From positions 35,995,706 through 36,059,705 of the forward strand of contig NC_045139.1 in the NCBI RefSeq assembly GCF_008831285.2: DNA of 64,000 bases, given 5' to 3'. The position numbers and the translations under genes were made by a program. The notes beneath the pieces are model-generated. The model did no database searches. It worked only from the letters and a program-made list of their open reading frames with translations, and was not told where the DNA came from. This document shows positions 11,901-23,900 of the stretch, in pieces. How positions within the stretch are numbered: the stretch's first letter is position 1; each line of letters begins with the position of its first letter. Source of the stretch: Nymphaea colorata (lineage: Eukaryota > Streptophyta > Magnoliopsida > Nymphaeales > Nymphaeaceae).

Positions 11901-14900
11901 CCAGGCCCTAGTTGCTACTAGTGATCAAGGTAATTCCTCCCTCGGTGATTGGATTGTTGACAGTGGGGCCACTCATTATATGACAGGGGACCCTACGATG
12001 TTTCAAGAGTACAGGTTGACCTCTGGGCAGCAGCGTGTGGCTATGGCTGATGGTTCCTCTATCTCTGTGGCTGGAAAAGGGAGCTTATCATTACTGAACA
12101 AATATTGTCTTCATAATGCCCTACATGTTCCCAACATTCCTGTCAATTTGTTATCTGTCAGCAGTATTACCAAAGAGTTAAACTGTAATCTAATTTTCTC
12201 TGCTGATCGTTGTTTACTGCAGGACTTGGGGACGGGGCAGAAGATTGGGATTGGTTCGGTTATTGATGGTCTCTACAGACTGCCCGTACAAGTTGCTTCT
12301 GCTTTGATTTCAGCCACCAGTGGACAGTTGCCTGGCATGGAGGACAGATCCATCATTATGCGTTGGCACGAGAGACTTGGTCATCTTCCATTCCCGTTGC
12401 TTAAAAAGTTGTTTCCTAGGATGTTTCATTCTGTTTCTTTGGACACCTTCGCCTGTGAAGTGTGTCAGTTGTCTAAACATGTTAGGGCCTCGTACCCTAT
12501 TTCATTCAATAAAGCCGACCGTCCTTTTGCTTTGGTTCATTCTGATGTTTGGGGTCCTTCGGGAGTACCCACTTGTCGTGGCTTTCACTATTTCATGACT
12601 CTTATTGATGACTACTCCCGGTGTACGTTCGTGTATCTGTTGAAAGAACGTAGTGAAGTTCCCGACATTGTCAAAAACTTTGTGGCATTTGTTGAAACTC
12701 AATTCCAGACCCCTGTTCAGACCCTTCGTACTGACAATGCTCAAGAGTATGTCTCCCAATCCCTTGATGACTTCCTGCGAAGCAAGGGTATTATACATGA
12801 AACATCCTGTAGCTACACACCTCCTCAAAATGGTGTGGCTGAAAGGAAGAACCGTCATTTGTTAAATGTCACCCGGGCCATTATGTTTCAACGTCATGTC
12901 CCTAAGCGGTACTGGGGTGATGCACTTCTCACTAGTGCTCATCTCATTAACCGTATGCCTACTCGTGTGTTGAATGGTCATTCCCCTTATTCTGTTTTGT
13001 GGCCTACTCAGAATCCCTGGCCTTTGACCCCTCAAGTGTTTGGGTGTGTTTGCTTTGTCCATGATCATAGTCCCACTCTCAAGAAACTTGATGCCCGGTC
13101 CATCAAAGCGGTCTTTTTGGGGTATTCCTCCACTCAGAAGGGATACAAGTGTGTTGACCCTAGCACTTCCAGAGTATATGTCTCCAGGGATGTTACCTTT
13201 CATGAACATGTGGCATACTTCCCTGCGACTCCTCTTCAGGGGGAGTGTCTAGGTGACAGAAGGGAAGAGTATTCTTCGCATCAGTTGATTCAGTTCATGG
13301 ATTTCTTGGATTATACAGTTAGTTCTTCAAGTGTGGAAGACGTTGTCAGGAAGGACAGAGACAGTCAGATGGAGGGGGGCCCTGTGGAAGAACAGTCTCG
13401 AGGTCACTTATTTGGTCAGGTTTACAGCAGGAAGAAGAAGGATGTGATGGAAGATGTCGATGTTGCCAATCCCAATCTTCCCAATCTTGTGACCTCCCCG
13501 GATGATCCAAGTCCAATGAATGAAGAACTTCCCATAGCCCTGCGCAAGGGCACCAGGTCATGTACTTCTCATCCTATTCAGAGATTTGTTTCATATGCTA
13601 AACTCAGCAAAGACTACAAGTGCTTTGTTACCTCTTTATCTATGGCTGTTATTCCCAGGTCAGTGGAAGATGCCAGGAAGGATCCTAAATGGCTACAGGC
13701 CATGACAGAGGAGATGGACGCCCTGAAAAAGAACAGTACGTGGGAGGTTGTTGACATCCCCAAGGGAACTCACTTAGTTGGTTCCAAGTGGGTGTTTAAT
13801 GTGAAGTACAAACCTGATGGCACAGTAGAACGCTATAAAGCCCGCCTTGTTGCTAAAGGGTTTAGCCAGAAATATGAGATTGACTATCTTGAGACGTTTG
13901 CTCCCGTGGCGAAATTGAAGACCGTAAGGGTCATCCTAGCTCTTGCAGTGCAGAAGAAGTGGAGCATGGACCAACTTGATGTCAAGAACGCCTTCTTGAA
14001 TGGTCACCTTGAGGAAGAAGTCTATATGAGCATGCCGCCTGGATATGCTCGGAACGGAAAGTGTTGCTATCTCAAGAAAGCTTTGTATGGTCTCAAGCAG
14101 TCCCCTAGAGCGTGGTTTGAAAGACTAAGGGTTGTAATGAAGACTAATGGGTATAAACAGGGAAATGGTGATCACACCCTCTTCATCAAGCAGAGAAATG
14201 GTCTGGTGAGCCTTCTACTTGTATATGTTGATGATATGATTGTCACAGGTGACGACGAGGGGGAAAAAAAAAAGATGAAAGAAACGTTAGCTGCAGAATT
14301 CGATCTCAAAGATCTGGGCAAACTAAGGTATTTCTTGGGAATTGAGATCGCGCGATCTGAGACTGGGCTTGTTATGAGCCAAAGAAAATACACTTTGGAT
14401 CTTCTAAAAGAGACAGGTAAACTGGGATGCAGGCCCTTTCTTACCCCAATGGAGTCTGGCACAAGGATAAGTATCAAATCTGGGACTATCTTGGATGAGG
14501 AAGGAAAAGGGAGGTATCAGCGGCTGGTTGGTAAACTTATTTATCTCACTCTTACTCGCCCAGATATTACGTATGCTGTGGGTGTGTTAAGTCAGTTTAT
14601 GCATGCCCCTACTGATTGTCATTGGAAAAGTGCTGAAAGAGTATTGGGATACTTAGAGAATGACCCAGGGAAAGGATTGCTCTACACTCGGCAAGATCGA
14701 CTAAGTATTGAAGGATACTCTGATGCCGATTGGGCAGGATGCACAGATACTAGGAGGTCTACCACAGGATACTGCATCTTTCTTGGAGGTAACCTTGTGG
14801 TCTGGAGAAGTAAGCGACAAGAAGTTTGTTCCAGGTCCAGTGCTGAGGCTGAATACAGGGCGGTTGCTATGGGGGTTATAGAGATGCTATGACTCAAAAT

Positions 14901-17900
14901 TCTTTTAGCAGATATTGGGGTTAAAATGGAAGAGAAGATGAGGATGTATTGTGACAACAAGTCTGCTATTAACCTGGCAAATAATCCGGTCATGCACGAC
15001 AGGACTAAACATGTGGAGATCGATCGCCACTTCATACGGGAACGCATAGATTCAAAGGAGTTGATTCTGCCCTATATGAAGTCTGAAGATCAAGTTGCAG
15101 ATGTCTTAACTAAGTCTTTATGTACATCTCAGTTTGAGAAAAATGTTAGCAAGCTTGGCATGTTTGACATGTATGCCAAGCTTGAGGGGGAGTGTTAGAA
15201 TATATTGTAATGGGGAACCGGGTCCATATCTGGACCCGGTCCTATGGGGCACGGATACCGAGGTGGGCTCGGTATCCTAGGCGGCACTCTTTCTCTCCCT
15301 CCTATATATTCTTCACTTACATGTAATTGTTGAGTTAAGTGAATGTGATTTTCTCTCTCCTAGGGTTGCGGTTTGCCCCTAGGTCAGAGCTTCCCCGTGG
15401 TTTTTCACCTCTTTCTGAGGTTTTCCACGTATACTGTGTGTGTTTTCTCTACTCTCCTTGTGGTTCGTGTTTCTACAGCTTGCATAGCGTAAATGTGGAA
15501 ATGAATCCAATACAATTGATTACAGGCTTGAAGTAGACATAATATAAGAATAGCAACCGCAGTTTTCCCAGCCTCAGACACAAAATCGATTTTTTTCACC
15601 ATGTTAACAACTTAACAACAACCTATTTTAACCTAGCTGACAGAAAGAGATAGGAAGCTGACAGTGCCTTCCCCAAACACCACAACACAGCAACTATGGA
15701 TATTCTGTTCTCTAAGGTCAGCCTCATAACTGCAACGTTCCATAGAAAGATATGGATGGCATGCTTACACACACAAACATGTCATTATGATTTTAAGAAA
15801 TTCAAATTCCTACCTCTGGCAAATTTCCAAGGTTCTGCATCACAATGGATGCCAAATGTTCTTTTGATTGCTCATTAGTAATCTCAATTGAGGATAACGC
15901 CTCTACTGCAGCAAGTTCATCTTCCTTCGATCCATAAGCAGGTTTAATGCTATCCGAACCTATGTGAAAAGCTTCAATCCTGTTGTCATCGACTAAATGG
16001 AGATAAGGGTCAACCTGATAATCAAGCATAAATACTGTAAGTCTTAGAACAAAGACAGGTACACAATAGAAAGGTTACCACAGTGTACATATCAAGATCA
16101 CTAGAAGTGGACAAATTATGGAAAACCTTTTTTTCAGTAAGTGATGACTTAATGCAAGGTACAAGCTGAAGAACATTGTATGCCCTTGCCAAAAATAAAA
16201 TCATCGCATTTGCCAGTGTAAAGAGAGACCTTCTATGGGATGGCTGAAGAGGACCTGCATGACATGCTAATCAAAGTCATTTCATATCTGTCCACTGAGT
16301 GAACATTTTTAGAGCAAAAAGATTAGATACTCAGTGGCAAATTAAAGGAGCTTACCTTCTTTCTTAAGAGAGAGATCTCTAAGAGACAATGCCAGCTGAA
16401 AACATCGAACCAAAGTGCCATGACTTGATACCTGGTGTGAATGAACTTAAATTAAAAAACTGAAGTATAAAGCCACATCAATTAGAACTAATCAAGCCAG
16501 TTTAAATTTTTAGATAGTATGTTCCACAGTCCAAAATTATCATCCCCGATCCCAAAGTAGTTTCAGGAGAAAAACTTTTGACCAACATATATGCATGTCT
16601 AAGAAGAAGCCTGAAAAGTGTGTTCTGCTGTACTACACGAGGGAATCTCTCCATACATGATATACCATCTTAGACAAAAAATAACAGTTTCTTTTATCTC
16701 TGAGCTATTAAATGAAGAAAATAAAATTCAAGATAGATAATAAAGAAAAAAATCACATCACAAGGTTAAATTCTCATACGAGGACAACACACGAAATATA
16801 TGTTAAAAAAACACCTAATCATGTGTTAAAAATACTAAGAACTTAGAGTTGATTACAGCAAATGAAGACAGAAAAGACACTCCTAATGGGTTTCATCTCA
16901 CCTTGGCTCTACTGAAGAATAGGATAAGGCTGTAAGTATGAGCAATTGCCTCAAAATTGGCAGGAGTATTTCCTGGAGATGTTGCCTGAGTCCATATTGA
17001 GGACAGCAAGAGACCCATCTGATCACTGTTTATCTGCAATGAAGCCACCTGCTAGACACAATTACAGAAGTGGTAAATAACAAAATGTAACAGAATAAGC
17101 CAAAGATTTCATAGTGCGAACTAGATGCCCACAAGGTCAAGTTTGATCTGAAGCTGTAAAAGCTCAAGAGGAAAAATCACAGATGGACCATCCTATGAAG
17201 AAAAGGACTGACAAATTTACAGGTTAGCAATGGTAGCTCAAGCTGAGAACTAAGTGTCCCAGAAAGCTAAGGATCACCAAATTCTACTCTGAATCGAGGC
17301 TGATATTAGCCAGGAGTTGTTGCAGGCTACTGAGTTTTAAACCCTAAGCTAGGATATACAATAGCAATCTTGTGGAGCAGAAACCGCTGCCAAAAACACA
17401 AAGATGAATTATCATGAAATAAGATTACGGTCCATACTGCATCCTTTTCAGGCTCAGTAACAATTGTCCCATCTGTTATTGAGCACACAGGAGGAAGCTT
17501 GATATTGTGAGATTGGCAGCGAGACGGATGGACTGCACAGAGTTTTATGTCTCGGTTCACCTTGTCTGTTGTTTCTGCAACATCATGGCATTCTGTTTCT
17601 AATTCCTTCAATTTGTTCATACTTCCTTGAGACCCATTGTCCATGAAGATCCTTTCCTTAAATGACATTGCTGGAAGATCATCAGAAGAAATTTTACTTT
17701 CTAAGGTCATTGTGCAAGCAGTTGGCTTCTTCTGCAACTCAGGAGGAAATGCTCCAGGCCAGCAACATGCATACGCTGGCATATATACTACTAAAAAGAT
17801 ATGATGAGCACCAACTCGTGTTTCATAGTCAGGATGAAGCATCGCAGAAAGGAGCTGATGAAACAGAGGTTCTGGGAAGGCCTGAATGCATGTAAGGATG

Positions 17901-20900
17901 AACTAATCATTCAGTTGATAATTGTTCCTATAGAAATTTGAGAGAAAAAAGAGAACAAAATATTGAGGTTGAACCCTAAAAATGAAGCCTTGCCTTGCCA
18001 TGAGATGATAGACTAGGAGCTACTAGCTGTGCAGTACGATGCACTGTAGATATTGTTGTTCTGGCTAGCACACTGTTACTTGAGATGTTTTCCAGCATCA
18101 CAGCCATTATGTCGAAGACAGGGCCAGCATCTCCAACCTGTCAACGCAAAGACGTGAGAGATTTGCCTGCAATGATTCTCATTGCCTCAATATACAAAAA
18201 CATAAATAAGCAAGTATTTCCTCTAGTTTCTGACATAGACTGGACAGAAAACCATATTTTACTCTAGATTTTTCCGGATATCAAGCTCCAGCCAATTTCT
18301 TTAGTATCAGAAATCGCTAAAACACCAAAACAGTATAGTATCTGATTGTTGCCATCTGATGAAAAAAAAAGCCACTTGAAACTCAACGTTGATGAAAATA
18401 GAAGATTTTCAATATTTCATGCATTTCTTTTCAGTTCTTTCATTTCATGTCTTATAGGTCAACAATTGTTAATGACTTGATGTTATAACTTCTTCATCTA
18501 GTGAAACTTATTCCCATACTTGCTCACAAATAAATGAAGGAAAAGCACTAGATTATGGAAAGCACCTAAAGTTTTTTCATGTAATTTCACAATTCAATTC
18601 CGAGCAGCATTTTGAAATCTCATAATTCAAAAAACACAAAAAATATAAAACCAGTCAAATTTTACCTTATTTGTCAGCTGTATGATGCAATTCTCCAACG
18701 CAGACAGAAACATTCCATTAAATTTCTTTTTCTCACCCTCGTGATATGAAGAATCAAGAGAATATTGTATGTGCTTCCGCATATGCCTCATCAGGTCACT
18801 TATTGAACCAATAATTTCAACGGATGCCTGCATCTTGGAGTGATATGCAATATGTGTGATCACCTCAATAATGTTAACCTGCACATCAAGTTGCTTGACA
18901 ACTTTCTTGTGTTCAAGATGCTTGACTAGGATAGATATCAACAAGTGGGTATTCTGCCCTGCAGGCAAACCAAATAAGACAGCATGAGTTGAAGAGTGAA
19001 TGGTGAAGTTGATGCATAAATTTGTTCATTAACTAAAAGTCAAGAGTCTTGAACTACCAGAGATCTCCAGCAAATGCTGAATATCACATAAAATTGGCAG
19101 AGCGAGCCCATTGCATAGGGACCAATTATTTCCATTATCAAGATAGCGAAACAGAGGTTCCAGGAGACGCCTTAAAGTAGTTGCCTCCTTGGCCATCTTG
19201 GTCATATTTTGCAAACATGTTCTTGACCAATAACTGGGACTTTCAGTATCACTGCTGAAACACAATAAACAGTTGAAAAATGACAACAATCAATAGGCAT
19301 AGTAGCAACAGAAACTAAAGAAGACATAGCAATAAAGGCAAAAAAAGTGTGTCAAAAATTCTCACGTTGTTGTATCCGACATGCATTTACTATATACAGG
19401 TTCCTGAGACAAGGTAACATTTTTCACACTATCTACTGGTGGTGGAACTTCATTCTCAATGTTCGGCATTTCCTGCTTCCATTGGTCCTCAGAATCTTGC
19501 TTGCCAAGTACATTATTCTTCACAAAACCTTGAACAGGTTGATAATTATCCAATACAACTGCCATAATCTGTAGTTGTGTGGTAAGAATCACTATTAATA
19601 TAAATGACAATTTCAACATTGCCCAACATAAAGGATAGGCAAAAAACCATAAGGTGAGAAGCAACAAACTCCTCATTCCTTAAAAGTTTGTTTATCAGGA
19701 TAGAATAAGTGGAAGTTAAAACCTAATGGAAATTTATAAATTTACATAAGGAATTGAACTCATGATAGAAAAATATATATTTATTAAGAGTATAAAAGCA
19801 GTTATGATTTGAATTGAGTGGCAGCAAGAAATGAGACGGATATTTGAGGTCACTCACAAGCTCACGGGTGATGCATTCTGGTTCTAAGATACTGAGACCA
19901 AATAAAATTATGTAAGAGGGAGATGGTTGAGTGACAATTTTGTCTCTATCAGCATCTCAAAACAAGTTAGGTGAAGACCTATTTAATGGAGAACTCGTGC
20001 AAGATGGACACTCAAATGCCTTATAATAAGAGAAGCAGGGAATATCACAGACTGAGTAACCAATATCTACATGAAGCAAAAATTGTGCAGGATCCACTTG
20101 CTGATAATCACCACTAATCACATGAAGCATAACTTGTTTGAGTATAGGGAAACGCCACACAACCATGTGGCATCATCTGCTGTAAACAGAGGCTGTGTTC
20201 AAAAGGCTTCATTGAAGGGTATGTTAAACAAAAGTCATGCGCATGAAAAAAAGCAACAAAGTTTCATTTTAAGAGTATAAGAGAGAAAGTACTAAATTCT
20301 ATCAGCAATGGGAAACCATCTGCCCAAGGGCCACATGTGATGTCTTAGCACTAGGCTATGGAGGAAAAGGAACCATCAATTGTCAAGGCCCAAGAAGTGA
20401 AAACCCTGAAGGAAGTTTTACAGTCAAAACAATGTCTTACAACACCATACAGGAAAGTACAACATCTATAAGAAGGAGAGGCTTTGGGCAAGGCTGCTAT
20501 AAGGCCATGACAAGTTATTACGAAGAGATTCCTTGCGCCATAGATTAATAATTGAACATGGGATACATGATATCTGGAATTTCGTAAGGAATAGAATAGC
20601 AACTGCTCTACTTGGAATTACTGTAGCAATCTAACAAAGTTTGATGATAACTTTTAGGTCATTTCCCAAGACAAAAATCTAATTACCATATATATTACAA
20701 ATATCTCGGGGGAGAAGGCTTCATAAGACCATCAGCACATCAAGGAATTACAGTTCTACTTGGGTGTGGAATTATATGACTGTTAAAATATAGACAAATG
20801 ATTGGCTTCTAATTTTCTCTATGTCTGTAAGGATGGTCATCTCCTTTTTCTGTAGAATTTTAATTGCATGTGCCTTTCCTTAAATTACGAAATAGAGAAT

Positions 20901-23900
20901 AGAAACTAAGACCATTTATTATTTTATGAAGAATATACTTCTCCAAAAATTATGCAGGTTCACTGCACTCCTTTAACAATACAGAAAGGCGCAATCATGT
21001 CTATGGGTCAGTTTGACAGCCTTTTGCTGGGGATTATATCACATTCATGATATTTAGGTAATTCTCTAAGGCAGCGATTGCAAAGTTTAATGCATCCAAA
21101 CTTCCAAAGTCAATACCTAGGGTCTAACATGCAAATAAGAGCATCGACCAGCCACAATTATAAGATAAGGTTCAGGGTATTTGATTGCCTAGTAGATAGA
21201 CATTTCTTGGTTATAATGAATGGCCAAGCATGGAGAGCTTTGGTTCTTCTCCTATCTATCATATGACTAGTCGATGATGGGTTAATGATACTTCGCTTTA
21301 TAGCACTAAAGAAAACAAGGACAAAAGTTACCAACATAGAAAATGTTTTTGATCAGACAAGCTTGATTTGATTTGTTGGAGGCCAGATGCCTAGAATCAC
21401 ATATGGGTTTCATGCAAATCAGGCCTTGTCCGAGGTCCAAGTAACACAGTTATTGGAATCAATGGTGTTAGGCGCAGAACCGACACTGCCTTATTCATGC
21501 CTTTACGTTTTTAGTCTTGTTTTAGTTTTGTTTCTGTTTCAACACTCACAGAGAGTTCACGGATTGGGTTATCAGTTAGATCATGTAATAAACCCACCCA
21601 CTCGGACAGATACATATATATACCTCTTAAGCGAAATTAAAACCCTAAGAAAATGAATGAGATTACTATCGAAGCTGGGCTTCATGTTAACTTGTGTGTT
21701 TAAGCCTTTAAGGCTGAACTCTAACGAAGAGGAAGGTCGATAGCTGCTTGGTAGCTATCAAATGGCCTTCATAAAACAGCCTAAAAGATCCTTAGAAGAC
21801 AGCAACAAAATTTATGAGAATCTAATTCACATACTTAGTAACCTACAACAAAACATATCCATTCAATAGCAATTAATAAGTGATGTCTTAACTTAGAAAA
21901 AGCATAAAACAACTGCATTGGCCAGCTATAAATCACTACAGCATATTAAAATTGTTTATGCAAATAGCATGTTTATTGAGAAGATGGAAAGCATGCACTC
22001 ATAACAGGTGTTTAAATTTATGTCCACTGGTTGATTAAAAACAACTTACATCATCAAAGTCTATTGAAACGTGGCAGTGCTCCCCCATGAAGCACACCTG
22101 AAAGGGAAGAAAGAAACAAAGAATGGAACAGCTGAGCAAGGTATTTATAAAATGAATCAATCAGCATCATAATTGCTTTTGCTAGGATACTTAAGCTATC
22201 TACAGAAAAAAATAACAGTTATATTCCTCCTTAGAGCACAAAACTAAAGAAATGGAACAAAATAAAACCTGCAAAAGAACTGACTAAACTAAATATGTCT
22301 ATATAATACCTTGAAAATGAAATATCAAATTGTAAACTGTTGATGTGTTTTGTATGACTAGGCCTGGGTCTGGATCTGATCCGACCCGCAGTCCATGTTG
22401 AGTCCTATTTAAGTAAACTGTGTAACCCTAATTTAGAAGTGAATGAAAATTAAGAGAGATGTGACCGGCAGCTAGTGAGCGCTAGAATCATCTCCTACCA
22501 TCGTGGTTTTTTCCTTGTGTTGAGGGTTTTCCACGTTACATTTATGTTCTTTGTGTGTTTTTCTGTTCAACATAAACAACAAATATCTTGAGTTGACATG
22601 AAGATAGTCTAAAAGAGTTCACATACAAAGTAAGCCACTCCAGAATAATTGATGAACAAACAGCTGATTCAACTGAAAAATGTCAATGTGCTACAAATTG
22701 AACAAAAAGCTCAATGTATTTACTGTAATCCAGGAATCACAAGAAAAGGATAAGTTGTACCTGAAGTGCTACAGCCACAAATAGCAGGCAACAAGTACAG
22801 CCTGCCTAGCTGGCAAAGACTTAATCCCTAAAGTTTTTTCCAAGGCAGGCCCATGGCTCATCTATTAGACCCATGGGCTAACTCAGAAAGCTTATTCATA
22901 CCGCTCGGAAGTACATATAATTATTTATCACATATATGTATTTTTTATACACATAGGTGGGCACATATAGGTACAGGTATGCATGCAAGTTCTGTGCATT
23001 CGCACTCCTAGCTAAAAAGACATAGCACAGTAGTAAATGGCAGTCAGTAAAACAAAGAAACCACAGAAATGTAGGATACTGCAAGTATCCTTGGCATATT
23101 TAGATGGCCATTTTTACATGTCCACACGGAAAGAATCAAGTGAGCAATTTCAACTAGGAGCACACATAAACTGAACTTGAGACCAGTATGAGCTGTTGAA
23201 TCTCCCCTATTGAAAAACACGTAGTAAGACTCAGTTTGGGATATCACAAAACCAAGCTTGGGATGTTTTCAAACTCTGCTCAAACAGGCCTTGCTCAAAT
23301 AATTGTAAGCATCCAGTTTAGAAAAAAGGAACATAAGGAATCTCAAGCCCGTGATTGGGTGTGAAAAAACCAATCATCTGTTAGAAGAAAAAAAAAACAT
23401 CAACTTAATGAAATGCCCAACCTAAACTTCATATGTATATTTCTGTAAAAAATGAGATTATGCAAGCTCATTTGTTTGATCAAGAGCAGTTTACTCAATT
23501 CACTGAGACTAGCTTGTTTAATTCCAGAATGTGCTTTCAGGTATAACAGAGCCAAGCCCGATGCTGAGCCTCAGAACAAGGACAGATTTGTAACTGAGCT
23601 TAAGCCTGTGTCCGGCTTGGTAGACCCCTACCTTTAAAGTTTAAATATGTTTGCCAGAACAGATCTATTGGCTTTTATCTGATCAATAATTTCAAAGAAA
23701 GAAAACATGAAATTGGTTAGAACCCCAGTATTATATAAAAGCCTATGCATAGACATAGAATGATGATACAAAATTAGGTAGAGAAGCATACCAGGATGGC
23801 AAGAGCACGAAGTCCTGCTGACCGAAGACTGTATCCCCGTTCATCTTCCCCAAACTCTTGAGAGAGTTGACAAAGTTTGGGTATCAGACCCTCTAAATTG

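Larger units (their letters stand above)
10113..15561 (+). mobile_element. Young Ty1/copia LTR retrotransposon in an EFR3-like intron
   Basis: About 5.45 kb. Direct LTRs of 369 bp (10113-10481 and 15193-15561) start TGTTAG, end GCA and look identical by eye. Gag and Pol are in one frame, with a polypurine tract directly before the 3' LTR. The Pol order is protease, integrase, reverse transcriptase, RNase H, which defines Ty1/copia. It lies antisense to the host gene within the intron between exons 15814-16014 and 9794-9934. Oddities: a duplicated leader segment separates the 5' LTR from the primer-binding site, one in-frame stop interrupts RNase H, and the 5-bp flanks (GCTTG and GTTTT) do not match. 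Confidence 0.97.

Noticed and set aside
12502-14477. Minus-strand frames across the copia polyprotein
   Set aside because: Shadows of the plus-strand Gag-Pol, with no motif of their own.
10108-15566. Target-site duplication for the full copia element
   Set aside because: GCTTG versus GTTTT match at only three of five positions; not claimed.
21374-21760. Possible LTR beginning TGTTGGAGGCC in an EFR3-like intron
   Set aside because: No right end, flanking duplication or internal sequence could be identified.
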